Of a DNA stretch of 64,000 nucleotides, positions 25,773 through 34,044 are shown one piece after another. The position numbers were made by a program, and so were the translations under genes. The notes under the pieces are model-generated. The model was not told the origin of the DNA. It ran no database searches and saw only the letters and a list, made by a program, of their open reading frames with translations. The DNA comes from Streptomyces clavifer (GTDB lineage: Bacteria; Actinomycetota; Actinomycetes; Streptomycetales; Streptomycetaceae). Where the stretch lies: positions 620,001-684,000 of the forward strand of contig BMWJ01000003.1 in NCBI GenBank assembly GCA_014651175.1, given 5' to 3'. How positions within the stretch are numbered: position 1 is the stretch's first letter; every line of letters starts with the position of its first letter.

Positions 25773-25815
25773 GCGTCGTCTTTGCGGAAACCCGGTACGG
25801 CGCGTCTCGTCGGGG
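25773..25815 (-). promoter_or_regulatory. Putative guanidine-III (ykkC-III) riboswitch
   Basis: On the minus strand this stretch contains ACGAGACGCGCCGTACC, matching the conserved ACGAG and GCGCCGUACC core of ykkC-III. CCCG/CGGG arms form P1, and CAAAGACGACGC follows. GCGCCGU and ACGACGC can form the pseudoknot with 6 of 7 pairs. It ends 39 bp before the sugE start codon, a position suited to translational control. Identified by comparison with the remembered consensus; a covariance-model check would settle it. Confidence 0.8.
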
Positions 25816-25844
25816 TCGCACCACCGTAGCAAAAAACAGCGAAA

Positions 25845-25870
25845 GGCCTGGTGACCACGGTCACCAGGCC
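25845..25870 (-). terminator. Terminator of the GroES-like gene
   Basis: GGCCTGGTGACC and GGTCACCAGGCC form a near-perfect stem at 25845-25870. On the minus strand the stem is followed by a T-rich run containing GTTTTTTG, so it looks like a true intrinsic terminator insulating the riboswitch and sugE. Confidence 0.85.
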
Positions 25871-25888
25871 CACTCACGCCACATCCGC

Positions 25889-26227
25889 CTACAGGTACAG
25901 CCCGGTCGAGTCCACCGACCCCTCGAAGCGGTCCGCGGCCACCGCGTGCAGATCCCGCTCCCGCATCAGGACGTACGCCACGCCCCGCACCTCGACCTCC
26001 GCGCGGTCCTCCGGGTCGTACAGCACCCGGTCACCCGGCTCCACGGTCCGCACGTTCTGACCGACCGCGACCACCTCGGCCCACGCGAGGCGCCGGCCGA
26101 CCGCGGCCGTCGCCGGAATCAGGATCCCGCCGCCCGAACGCCGCTCGCCCTCGGGCGAATCGGACCGGACCAGCACACGGTCGTGCAGCATCCGGATGGG
26201 CAGCTTGTCGTCGGTGTCGTTGCTCAC
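25889..26227 (-). CDS. GroES-like (Cpn10 family) co-chaperone
   Basis: About 112 residues with the Cpn10 fold pattern: IRMLHDRVLVRSD, GGILIPATAAV, WAEVVAVGQNVRTVEPGDRVLYDPED and MRERDLHAV. It is shorter in the mobile-loop region and lacks the canonical IVL loop of GroES. No GroEL gene is adjacent. It may be a specialised accessory Cpn10 or a non-chaperonin binding protein. Starts considered are GTG 26227 and TTG 26236. Confidence 0.85.
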   Translation of the reverse strand: MSNDTDDKLPIRMLHDRVLVRSDSPEGERRSGGGILIPATAAVGRRLAWAEVVAVGQNVRTVEPGDRVLYDPEDRAEVEVRGVAYVLMRERDLHAVAADRFEGSVDSTGLYL

Positions 26228-26288
26228 GCCCCGCAACCTACCTGCCCGTACCGCTCCGCACGTCCCCGGGCACCCCGGGATCCGCCGT

Positions 26289-26609
26289 CTAGCGCTTCTT
26301 CCGCCGCGTCGACACCGTGAGCAGGGCGACCGCGCCCACCACCAGCAGCGCAGCCGGGATCACCCGCTCCAGCCTGGGCGAACCGTCCTCGGACACGAAC
26401 TGCGCCTTCACGTCCGACACCGACCGGTTCACCGCGACGTACGCACGCCCCGCCGTCCGGTCCACCGTCGACGCCACCTTGGCCTTCGCGTCACCAATGA
26501 TCGTCTTCGGGTGCACCCGCACCCCGATCTCGTCCAGTACCACCGCAAGCTGCTGACGCCTGCTGATGATGTCCGCCTCGATCTGCGCAGGGGTCCTGGT
26601 ATCCGACAC
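26289..26609 (-). CDS. DUF3618 domain small membrane protein
   Basis: A 106-residue protein with the DUF3618 N-terminus (MSDTRTPAQIEADIISRRQQL, then LAVVLDEIGVRVHPK) and a C-terminal membrane helix (PAALLVVGAVALLTVS) followed by RRKKR. Common in actinobacteria as a single-pass membrane protein of unknown function. It is divergent from the bcp peroxidase gene, which starts 130 bp away. Confidence 0.9.
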   Translation of the reverse strand: MSDTRTPAQIEADIISRRQQLAVVLDEIGVRVHPKTIIGDAKAKVASTVDRTAGRAYVAVNRSVSDVKAQFVSEDGSPRLERVIPAALLVVGAVALLTVSTRRKKR

Positions 26610-26738
26610 TGCGCCGCCTCCGTGGTCGTCGTCGGGTAAACCTTCATCGACAGTCTGTCAGCTCGGCCGCCCGTACACCCGGCGGCACCCCCTATTACGC
26701 TCGGTCCCACATACCCCGCGTGCCACTCGAGGAGAAAC

Positions 26739-27206
26739 ATGAGCGAGCGACTCCAGACCGGCGACACCGCCCCCGCCTTCACCCTTCCGGATGCCGACGG
26801 CAACGACATCTCGCTCGCGGACCACAAGGGCCGCAAGGTCATCGTCTACTTCTACCCCGCCGCACTTACCCCCGGCTGCACCAAGCAGGCCTGCGACTTC
26901 ACCGACAACCTGGAACTCCTCGCAGGCGCGGGGTACGACGTCATCGGTGTGTCCCCCGACAAGCCGGAGAAGCTCGCGAAGTTCCGCGAGAAGGAGGACC
27001 CCAAGGTCACCCTGGTCGGCGACCCCTCCAAGGAGACCCTGGAGGCGTACGGCGCGTATGGCGAGAAGAAGCTCTACGGCAAAGTGGTGACAGGCGTCAT
27101 CCGGTCCACGATCGTCGTCGACGAAGAGGGCAAGGTGGAACGGGCTCTCTACAACGTCAAGGCGACCGGTCATGTAGCCAAGATCATCAAGGACCTCGGC
27201 ATCTGA
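26739..27206 (+). CDS. bcp: Thioredoxin-dependent thiol peroxidase (Bcp/PrxQ type)
   Basis: A 155-residue cytosolic peroxiredoxin that reduces peroxides using thioredoxin. The peroxidatic Cys 47 and resolving Cys 52 are in ALTPGCTKQACDF, the five-residue spacing of PrxQ/Bcp. FTLPDADGNDISLADHKGRK precedes and GVIRSTIVVDEEGKVERA follows. GAGGAGAAAC precedes ATG 26739. No regulator is adjacent. Length is normal. Confidence 0.95.
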   Translation: MSERLQTGDTAPAFTLPDADGNDISLADHKGRKVIVYFYPAALTPGCTKQACDFTDNLELLAGAGYDVIGVSPDKPEKLAKFREKEDPKVTLVGDPSKETLEAYGAYGEKKLYGKVVTGVIRSTIVVDEEGKVERALYNVKATGHVAKIIKDLGI

Positions 27207-27314
27207 CGTGAACAACCTGTGAGCGAAATCGCAATCGCGCACGGATTCGGTTTGCAACCGCCATGACCGCGCAGAAGCCTTTCCTGGAACACCCCCCGAG
27301 GAAAGGAACCGGCC

Positions 27315-28811
27315 ATGGCGGCCTCCGACCCCCACCAGGCGGCCGACCCGGCAGCGGTCAAACGTCACCCCGCGCTCTTCCGCGCCGTGCGGAAGCGGCG
27401 CAACCCCCGGCTCCGGCGGACCGACATCACGGTCACCGACGACCAGGCGGTCAAGCGCGCGGTGAAGGCGGCGTCCCTCGGTAACGCCATGGAGTGGTTC
27501 GACTTCGGCATCTACTCCTACCTCGCCGTCACCATCGGGCACGTCTTCTTCCCGTCGGGGAACGACACGACCCAGCTCCTCTCCTCCTTCGCGACCTTCG
27601 CCGTGGCCTTCCTCGTACGTCCGCTCGGGGGAATGTTCTTCGGCCCCATGGGCGACAAGATCGGCCGTAAGAAGGTCCTCGCCCTCACCATGATCCTCAT
27701 GGCGGTCGGCACCTTCGCGATCGGACTCATCCCCTCGCACGGCACGATCGGCGTATGGGCCCCCGCGCTGCTGATCCTCTTCCGCATGCTCCAGGGCTTC
27801 TCCACGGGCGGTGAGTACGGCGGCGCCTCCACCTTCATCGCCGAGTACGCCCCCGACAAGCGCCGCGGCTTCTTCGGCAGCTTCCTCGAATTCGGCACCC
27901 TGGCCGGATACGTCGGCGCCGCGGGGCTGGTCACCGCCCTGTACGCCCTCCTGGACACCGGCCAGATGGAGTCCTGGGGCTGGCGCATCCCGTTCCTCGT
28001 CGCCGGCCCCCTCGGCCTGGTCGGCCTCTACCTGCGACTGCGCCTCGACGAGACGCCCGCGTTCCAGAAGCTGGAGGGCGGCACCGCCCACGCCACCGAG
28101 GCCGCCGACCACGTCGAGTCCACCGCCAAGGGTGACCTCGCCAAGATCTTCCGTCAGTACTGGCCGACGCTGATCCTCTGCATCGCGCTGGTCGGGGCGT
28201 ACAACATCACCGACTACATGCTGCTGTCGTACATGCCGACGTACCTCTCCGACGAGCTCGGCTACAGCGAGACCCACGGCCTGCTCATCCTGCTCGGCGT
28301 CATGGTGTTCCTGATGCTGATCATCAGCCGGTTCGGCAAGCTCTCCGACCGCTTCGGCCGCAAGCCGCTCCTGATGGCCGGCATGCTCGGCTTCCTCTTC
28401 CTCTCCCTGCCGTCCTTCCTCCTGATCCGCCAGGGCAGCATCCCGGCGATCACCATCGGCATGCTGATGCTGGGCCTGTCGCTGGTGTGCCTGCTGGGCA
28501 CGATGTCCGCGGCACTCCCGGCCCTGTTCCCGACCAACGTCCGCTACGGCTCCCTGTCGGTCGGCTACAACCTCTCGGCGTCGATCTTCGGCGGTACGAC
28601 CCCGCTGGTGATCACCGCTCTGATCAGCTGGACCGGCTCGAACCTGATGCCGGCCTACTACGCGATGGCGGCGGCACTGGTCGGGGTGATCGCGGTGGCC
28701 TGCATGAAGGAGACCGCGAACCAGCCCCTGGCCGGCTCCCCGCCCTCGGTGGAGACGGACGAGGAAGCGGCGGAACTCGTCCACGCCCAGACCCCGGACC
28801 CCAAGTTCTGA
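27315..28811 (+). CDS. MFS metabolite:H+ symporter, ProP-like
   Basis: A 498-residue twelve-helix transporter of the metabolite:proton symporter branch. It has GNAMEWFDFGIYSYLAV in helix 1, GDKIGRKKVL in the cytoplasmic loop, and the sugar-porter-like RMLQGFSTGGEYGGASTFIA. The second RxGRR-like loop is GKLSDRFGRKPLL. It resembles osmoprotectant ProP and dicarboxylate symporters, so the likely substrates are proline, betaine or organic acids. GAGGAAAGG precedes the ATG at 27315. Its last 100 bp are duplicated at 30197-30296. Confidence 0.9.
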   Translation: MAASDPHQAADPAAVKRHPALFRAVRKRRNPRLRRTDITVTDDQAVKRAVKAASLGNAMEWFDFGIYSYLAVTIGHVFFPSGNDTTQLLSSFATFAVAFLVRPLGGMFFGPMGDKIGRKKVLALTMILMAVGTFAIGLIPSHGTIGVWAPALLILFRMLQGFSTGGEYGGASTFIAEYAPDKRRGFFGSFLEFGTLAGYVGAAGLVTALYALLDTGQMESWGWRIPFLVAGPLGLVGLYLRLRLDETPAFQKLEGGTAHATEAADHVESTAKGDLAKIFRQYWPTLILCIALVGAYNITDYMLLSYMPTYLSDELGYSETHGLLILLGVMVFLMLIISRFGKLSDRFGRKPLLMAGMLGFLFLSLPSFLLIRQGSIPAITIGMLMLGLSLVCLLGTMSAALPALFPTNVRYGSLSVGYNLSASIFGGTTPLVITALISWTGSNLMPAYYAMAAALVGVIAVACMKETANQPLAGSPPSVETDEEAAELVHAQTPDPKF

Positions 28812-28812
28812 C
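28713..28812 (+). repeat. 100-bp direct repeat, proximal copy (3' end of the MFS gene)
   Basis: This end of the MFS gene matches 30197-30296 at 90 of 100 positions with no gap. Most differences are synonymous or conservative (TADQP for TANQP, TEEEA for TDEEA, SPDPEF for TPDPKF), so the distal copy derives from a functional allele. Confidence 0.95.
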
Positions 28813-28823
28813 CCGCACTCCTC

Positions 28824-28871
28824 GCCGAGGGGCCTGTATCGGGGTGTACCAGGACGGCAGGCTTCCTCGGC
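28824..28871 (+). terminator. Terminator after the MFS gene
   Basis: GCCGAGG at 28824-28830 pairs with CCTCGGC at 28865-28871, and GGCCTG pairs with CAGGCT inside it. The hairpin starts 13 bp after the stop codon. Confidence 0.65.
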
Positions 28872-28882
28872 CTCTACGGCCT

Positions 28883-29296
28883 TCAGCTGCTCATGAGGTT
28901 TTGGTTGACATGTTCAACGTGTGCGTACAGCGGTCCCTCTGTGATGACACGCTCGCCCTTGCCTCGTCTCCAAGGATCCACCTGGATCACGGTGACCAGT
29001 ACGTTGCCCAGACCGATCACCACCCACCAGTCCCGACCATCCGCAGGGACCCGCCAGGTCGACTTGACCCACCTGCCGGTATCGGTGCGTACGTCGGCCG
29101 AGATCAGCTCCCAAAGATATGGGTCGAACGCCGTCAGCTCCTCGACGGGCGCGTTGCGCTGCTGGAGACGCTCGATCACGTGAGCACCGTGGGCCTTCAG
29201 CCGCGCCGGCTCGCGCAGGATGTGGCGCACGCGGGTGAAAAGGGAAGCCGGCCCGGACTCGGAGTGGAAGCGGGCTGTCTCGAAGCGGGGTGCCAT
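28883..29296 (-). CDS. Unidentified soluble protein of the accessory island
   Basis: A 137-residue protein starting MAPRFETARFHSESG, with helical middle (FTRVRHILREPARLKAHG) and a beta region (WWVVIGLGNVLVTVIQVDP, then RVITEGPLYAHVEHVN). No family is recognised and there is no signal peptide or membrane helix. GAGGAATCACC precedes ATG 29296. It follows the brxHI-like remnant by 22 bp on the same strand, so it may once have belonged to that defence operon. Its frame is intact, unlike its neighbours. Function unknown. Confidence 0.65.
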   Translation of the reverse strand: MAPRFETARFHSESGPASLFTRVRHILREPARLKAHGAHVIERLQQRNAPVEELTAFDPYLWELISADVRTDTGRWVKSTWRVPADGRDWWVVIGLGNVLVTVIQVDPWRRGKGERVITEGPLYAHVEHVNQNLMSS

Positions 29297-29318
29297 GGTG
29301 ATTCCTCGGGCAGGTCGG

Positions 29319-30000
29319 TCAGGTGCTGTGCTGGAAACGCACCGGCGTGTCCAGCACAGCCCGGGCGCCCTCGAAGTCGGCCAGACGGGCCGCCACCGTG
29401 GAGACGGCGAGACTTTCCGGCAGGGCCGCGGAGAACTTCAGGCCGCGTACTGCACGGGGGTCGACGTCGGGCAGCACGAGGTTTTCACCGACGTGCTCCC
29501 GGGCCGTGCGCCAGTCGGCGGAAGTCAGGTTCTCACGCAGGCGTAGCCAGCAGTCGGTGGGGCGTTGCAAGGGGTCGGCGACTGAGGGGACAGTCGCCGC
29601 CAGGGTCGCGTTGGCGCGGTAGCCGGCCCAGGTCCACCAGCGCACGTCGTTGCCGACGCGCGTGATCACGGTGCCGTCCAGGTGCACTGTGTCGGGCGCG
29701 TCGGTCTCACGCTGTTCGGCCAGACTGGCTTCGGCACGCCGGGTGAGAGCGACAGGTGGGTCCGCTCCCAGCAGTACCTCGCGCATGGCGCGTGTCAGCG
29801 CGTAGGAAAGCCCTGCAATGCCGCCGCCCAACCATTTGGCGACGCCCCCGCCAGACGTGGCCGGTGTTGGCGGTGAAGATGAAGTTCGACCAGGCCCGCC
29901 AGGGATCGGAGTCCGGCAGCTTCTGCCGGATCGCCTCCAGGCCGCGCCGCTCATGATCGAACTCGGACTCGGTGACCGTGGTCCACCGGCCATCCCGCAT
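29319..30000 (-). pseudogene. Fused relic: pglW 5' end joined to brxHI 3' end (BREX type 2)
   Basis: The frame starting at ATG 30000 reads MRDGRWTTVTESEFDHERRG then LEAIRQKLPDSDPWRAWSNF and FTANTGHV, which I recognise as the start of PglW (NERD/kinase protein of BREX type 2). Near 29860 the match stops. In another frame the DNA reads VHLDGTVITRVGNDVRWWTW, AGYRANATLAA and LADFEGARAV, typical of the C-terminus of Lhr-like helicases such as BrxHI. The usual gene order is pglW first and brxHI last, so a single deletion of everything between them explains the join. The frames do not connect, so no functional product is expected. Recognition rests on memory of these families. Confidence 0.68.
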
Positions 30001-30196
30001 GCACTGCACCGTCCTTCGAACCACGCGCGCACTCCGCCGGAGACCTCACCGGCCCCGGCTGGATCAAACCCCGCCGCCAGATCCTAGCCGCTGGGTACGA
30101 CATGAGGAGAGCCGGTGAAGGAAGGAAAGATCGGGCATCCGGCTCACAGGGCCTTGGCGTCAGCCTGGCTGATGCGGTCGAACGCCACCCACGGGC

Positions 30197-30296
30197 ACCG
30201 CCGACCAGCCCCTGGCCGGTTCGCCGCCCTCGGTGGAGACGGAGGAGGAAGCAGCAGAACTGGTCCACGCCCAGAGCCCGGACCCCGAGTTCTGAC
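30197..30296 (+). repeat. 100-bp direct repeat, distal copy (orphan MFS gene end)
   Basis: This is 90% identical to the last 100 bp of the MFS gene including its TGA. Upstream of 30197 the similarity to the MFS gene ends abruptly, so only the gene end is present. Together with 28713-28812 it brackets the 1.4-kb segment carrying the BREX relic, like the two ends of an integrated element or a recombination join. Confidence 0.95.
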
Positions 30297-30312
30297 GCAC
30301 ACACGTCCCCGT

Positions 30313-30352
30313 GGAAGGGCCCATATCGCCACAAAGCGGTACGGCCCCTTCC
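30313..30352. terminator. Hairpin following the orphan MFS end
   Basis: GGAAGGGCC near 30313-30321 and GGCCCCTTCC at 30343-30352 form a 9-bp stem with one bulge. It sits where the terminator of an MFS gene would be, about 17 bp after the orphan stop codon. Confidence 0.5.
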
Positions 30353-30441
30353 GCATCTCATCGCATGACGGACGTGACCATCCGATAAGCGGTTCGTTGC
30401 TCGTACGAGGCCGCGAACGCGCGGCCGGATGCGGAGGCAGG

Positions 30442-31475
30442 ATGTCCGAGGTGTACGACCCAGCGAGGCTCGCACCGGCTGTGGCAGCAGCGAGCAACTG
30501 GACGGACCTCATGCGGCGTTTGGGCTTGAAGGAGAGCGGCGGGAGACACCGCGTCCTCAAGGGCAAGGTCGCGGAGCTCGGTCTCGACACAAGCCATTTC
30601 AAGCAGCGGAGCCCATGGCGTAAATATCCCGACGCAGCCATCGCCGCTGCTGCGAGATCGTCGTCATCACTGCGCGAGGTCGTCCTCAAGCTGGGTGCGA
30701 CGCCGGCGACGGGCACGCTGTCGCACATCGCCCGCCGCATCGCGGCCGCAGGGATCGACGTCAGCCACTTCCCTGGAATGAACGCCCACAGCTGGGCCTC
30801 CTGTTCAGCACCGAGGAGTTGCAAGCTGCCGCCGACTCCAGTGAGTCCGTCCGCGGGGTAGCGCGTGCGCTGGGAGTTCCTGATGACGGCCGGTCGCGCG
30901 CCGCTGTGGCCGCAATGCTCCGCAGCAGAGGCGTCGATACATCTCATTTCCGCAATGCCCGCCTCTCCATCCCGGAAGACGCGCTGCGCACTGCGGTACG
31001 GGAAGCCACCAGCTTCGCCGACGTCATGCGCGCACTCAGCCTTGAAGTGACGGATCCCAACCACCGTCGCGTCCGACGCAAGGTCTTGCAGATGCAGTTG
31101 GACACGGCTCACTTCAAACGCCGCACCTGGGGGTCGCTGCAGGCGCCCCCCGAACAGCGACGGATCGCACCAAATGCACTGGTGATCATGCCGCAGGGAT
31201 CGGCGCGCGTGAACCGGACGCGCCTTCACCGCGCGCTACAGGAGATCGGCGTGGAGTACCAGTGCACGTCGTGCGGGAGCACCGGCGAATGGCTAGGGAG
31301 ACCGATCACGCTCCAGATCGACCACGTCAACGGCAACTGGCTGGACAACCGCGCAGAGAACCTGCGCTACCTGTGTCCGAATTGTCACGCACTGACAGAC
31401 ACATGGTGCCGTAACCGAAGCGGGACAAGGACATCAACGCCTCCTGTCCCTACCGGACCCCGCTCCCGCTTGTAG
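30442..31475 (+). pseudogene. HNH endonuclease with four DNA-binding-like repeats, frameshifted
   Basis: From ATG 30442 the frame encodes two repeats of about 40 residues ending in LDTSHF or IDVSHF. It then runs into a different tail after GMNAHS near 30790. In the +2 frame from about 30797 the series continues with two more repeats (VDTSHF and LDTAHF) and an HNH domain: YQCTSCGSTGEWLG, LQIDHVNGNWLDNRAENLRY, LCPNCHALTD. Adding one G to the GGG at 30794-30796 restores one 344-residue protein. So this is either a real frameshift or a sequencing error. It lies 13 bp before tRNA-Leu. Confidence 0.8.
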
Positions 31476-31488
31476 ACTGTCACCACGC

Positions 31489-31572
31489 GCGCGAGTGCTG
31501 GAATTGGCAAGACAGGCTGGTTTTAGGTACCAGTGCCCTAGTGGCGTGAGGGTTCGAGTCCCTTCTCGCGTA
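31489..31572 (+). tRNA. tRNA-Leu (anticodon UAG)
   Basis: 84 nt. The acceptor stem is GCGCGAG/CTCGCGT with a terminal G-U pair. The anticodon arm is CTGGT-TTTAGGT-ACCAG, which gives anticodon TAG. A long variable arm (TGCCCTAGTGGCG) marks a class II Leu tRNA, and the T loop is TTCGAGT in a GAGGG/CCCTT stem. CCA is not encoded. It reads CUA and possibly other CUN codons. It is not the bldA (UAA) tRNA. tRNA genes are common integration sites, relevant to the scarred island next door. Confidence 0.95.
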
Positions 31573-31580
31573 CGTCGCGG

Positions 31581-31612
31581 AGGCTCAGCACGTATCAGTA
31601 CGTGCTGAGCCT
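31581..31612. terminator. Terminator after tRNA-Leu, bidirectional
   Basis: Perfect 14-bp arms (AGGCTCAGCACGTA and its complement) enclose the loop TCAG and are followed by TTTCGT. It serves the tRNA on the plus strand and rdgB on the minus strand. Confidence 0.9.
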
Positions 31613-31628
31613 TTCGTATCGGCCGACC

Positions 31629-32231
31629 TCAGCTCACCAGCTCCCGCACCACCGGCACCAGCGCCCGGAACGCCTTCCCCCGGTGGCTGATCGCGTTCTT
31701 CTCCGCGGCGGACAGTTCCGCGCAGGTCCGGGTCTCGTCGTCGGGCTGGAGGATCGGGTCGTATCCGAAGCCGTTTGTCCCCGCCGGGACGTGGCGCAGG
31801 GTGCCCGTCAGCCGCCCTTCGACCACCCGTTCCGTGCCGTCGGGAAGGGCCAGGGCAGCAGCGCAGGCGAAGTAGGCGCCGCGGTGCGGGGTGTCGATGT
31901 CGGAGAGCTGGGCCAGGAGCAGGTCCAGGTTGGCGCGGTCGTCGCCATGGGTGCCGGACCAGCGCGCCGAGAAGATGCCGGGGGCGCCGCCGAGCACGTC
32001 GACGCAGAGGCCGGAGTCGTCGGCGACGGCCGGGTGGCCGGTGGCGCGCGCCAGGGCGTGGGCCTTGAGGAGGGCGTTCTCGGCGAACGTGACGCCGGTT
32101 TCCTTGACATCGGGGATGTCGGGGTACGCGTCCGCGCCGACGAGGTCATGAGCGAGACCTGCGTCGGCGAGGATCGCGTGGAGTTCGGTGATTTTACCGG
32201 CGTTGCGGGTGGCGAGGATCAGGCGGGTCAT
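31629..32231 (-). CDS. rdgB: XTP/dITP pyrophosphatase (non-canonical purine NTPase)
   Basis: A 200-residue Ham1/RdgB protein that hydrolyses dITP and XTP to monophosphates, keeping aberrant purines out of nucleic acids. It starts with RLILATRNAGKITEL, then VADDSGLCVDVLGGAPGIFS, the metal and base-recognition motif, then GTNGFGYDPIL and SHRGKAFRAL. Length is normal. It follows rph and a small lipoprotein gene in the same direction, the usual rph-rdgB neighbourhood. Confidence 0.96.
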   Translation of the reverse strand: MTRLILATRNAGKITELHAILADAGLAHDLVGADAYPDIPDVKETGVTFAENALLKAHALARATGHPAVADDSGLCVDVLGGAPGIFSARWSGTHGDDRANLDLLLAQLSDIDTPHRGAYFACAAALALPDGTERVVEGRLTGTLRHVPAGTNGFGYDPILQPDDETRTCAELSAAEKNAISHRGKAFRALVPVVRELVS

Positions 32232-32284
32232 GCCCTGATTATGGCCGGGTGGCCCGCCTGCCCCGCGAGGGCCTCACGAGGGCC

Positions 32285-32674
32285 TCACGAGGTGCAGACG
32301 TTGCCGATCTCCGTGGCGGCGTCCGTGACCGGGGTGATGTCGGGGGTGGCGTCGCCCTTCTCGATGGACTCGCGGACGTTGGTGACTCCCGCCTGGAGGT
32401 CGTCGACGGCCTTGCCGAGGTCGGCGTTGTCCGTGGTGTCGCCGAGGTCCTTCAGCTCCTTGTCGATCTCGTCGAGGGCTTCGGAGGCCTGCGTCGGATC
32501 GTTGGAGGCGTTGGATATGGCCTGCTGGAGGTTGTCGACGCTGGTGGCGATGGCGTCGGCGGTACGGACGCAGTCCAGGGCCTTGTCGACGGCTCCGCAG
32601 CCGACCGCTGCGGTGAGCGTGAGCAGCGTGGCCGTGACGGCGAGTGCGGTGCGGTGGTGACGGCGCGAGGCCAT
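32285..32674 (-). CDS. Putative small lipoprotein
   Basis: A 129-residue exported lipoprotein. The signal peptide ends LTAAVGC with the lipobox Cys near residue 26. The mature part is almost entirely helical and acidic (LDEIDKELKDLGDTTDNADLG), with two cysteines (LDCVRTA and VCTS) that might form a disulfide. It is reminiscent of small helical coiled-coil lipoproteins and has no known function. GGAGGG precedes the ATG at 32674, which fixes the start over an upstream one. It sits between rph and rdgB on the same strand. Confidence 0.82.
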   Translation of the reverse strand: MASRRHHRTALAVTATLLTLTAAVGCGAVDKALDCVRTADAIATSVDNLQQAISNASNDPTQASEALDEIDKELKDLGDTTDNADLGKAVDDLQAGVTNVRESIEKGDATPDITPVTDAATEIGNVCTS

Positions 32675-32776
32675 GGAGCGGTCCCTCCCCAGGGGTCGAT
32701 ACGTGGACGGACGCACGGTTCGACCCGTGCGCCCGTACTCGTATTGACGTTTCGTGGTGCGTATTTGGTTCCTTCT

Positions 32777-33514
<738 letters not shown>

Positions 33515-33559
33515 CTGCCGAGCCTATCGGCTGGCGGGGCGGCTCGGCCCGGGTGCACC

Positions 33560-33604
33560 GCAGGCCCCGCTCCTCGGCCGGGGACGGGCGGGGGCGGGGC
33601 CTGC
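33560..33604 (-). terminator. Hairpin after nagF
   Basis: Arms at 33560-33570 and 33594-33604 are an 11-bp perfect inverted repeat (GCAGGCCCCGC and complement) with a 23-nt G-rich loop. It lies 43 bp past the nagF stop. Confidence 0.6.
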
Positions 33605-33647
33605 GGCGGGTGGCGCGGACCTGGGTGGGTCGGCCGGGGTCAGCCGG

Positions 33648-33881
33648 TCACATCATGTCTTCGATGTCGGCGGCGATGGGGTCGGCGTCGGTACCGATGA
33701 CGACCTGGATCGCGGTGCCCATCTTGACGACGCCGTGGGCGCCTGCGGCCTTGAGTGCGGCTTCGTCGACCTTGCTGGGGTCGTGGACTTCGGTACGGAG
33801 GCGGGTGATGCAGCCTTCGATCTCGTCGATGTTCTCGATACCGCCGAGCCCGGCGACGATCTTCTCAGCCTTGCTGGCCAT
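33648..33881 (-). CDS. nagF: PTS EIIB component (GlcNAc-type)
   Basis: A 77-residue IIB domain. The phospho-acceptor Cys 24 is in IEGCITRLRTEVHDPS, and VVKMGTAIQVVIGTDAD follows, typical of the glucose-family EIIB. In Streptomyces this free-standing IIB serves the adjacent IIC permeases for N-acetylglucosamine. It is divergent from nagE1, with a dre palindrome in the shared intergenic region, so DasR control is expected. Confidence 0.92.
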   Translation of the reverse strand: MASKAEKIVAGLGGIENIDEIEGCITRLRTEVHDPSKVDEAALKAAGAHGVVKMGTAIQVVIGTDADPIAADIEDMM

Positions 33882-34044
33882 GTCCTACTCCCTGGTCTGT
33901 ACGTGCGGGGGCGGCCCACCATGGGTCCCGTTTCGTCACGGTAACGCACGGTTGGCCCACCTTCACGGGCGGGTAACCGTGCTGTCCCCAATGATGACGA
34001 TCACCGGCGCCCTGCCCTGCGGGCGGGCTCCGCACGGTATCGCA

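Larger units (their letters stand above)
30001..30441. other. Non-coding scar between the BREX relic and the HNH gene
   Basis: This 441-bp stretch has no intact gene. It contains the presumed pglW promoter side, unassigned sequence to about 30196, the second MFS 3'-end copy (30197-30296), and a hairpin at 30313-30352. It reads as the right flank of an inserted or recombined segment. Confidence 0.65.

Noticed and set aside
26658-28784. A 708-residue minus-strand open frame opposite bcp and the MFS gene
   Set aside because: It is the mirror of real genes with clear family motifs, so it is not coding.
30115-30441. N-terminal extension of the HNH frame
   Set aside because: It overlaps the orphan MFS end and has no ribosome site. 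The HNH start is placed at 30442.
31489-31572. bldA-type tRNA-Leu (UAA)
   Set aside because: The anticodon is UAG, so this is not the bldA tRNA.
33560-33604. Promoter element of rph
   Set aside because: It is a palindrome following the nagF stop with no promoter boxes, so it is better read as a terminator.
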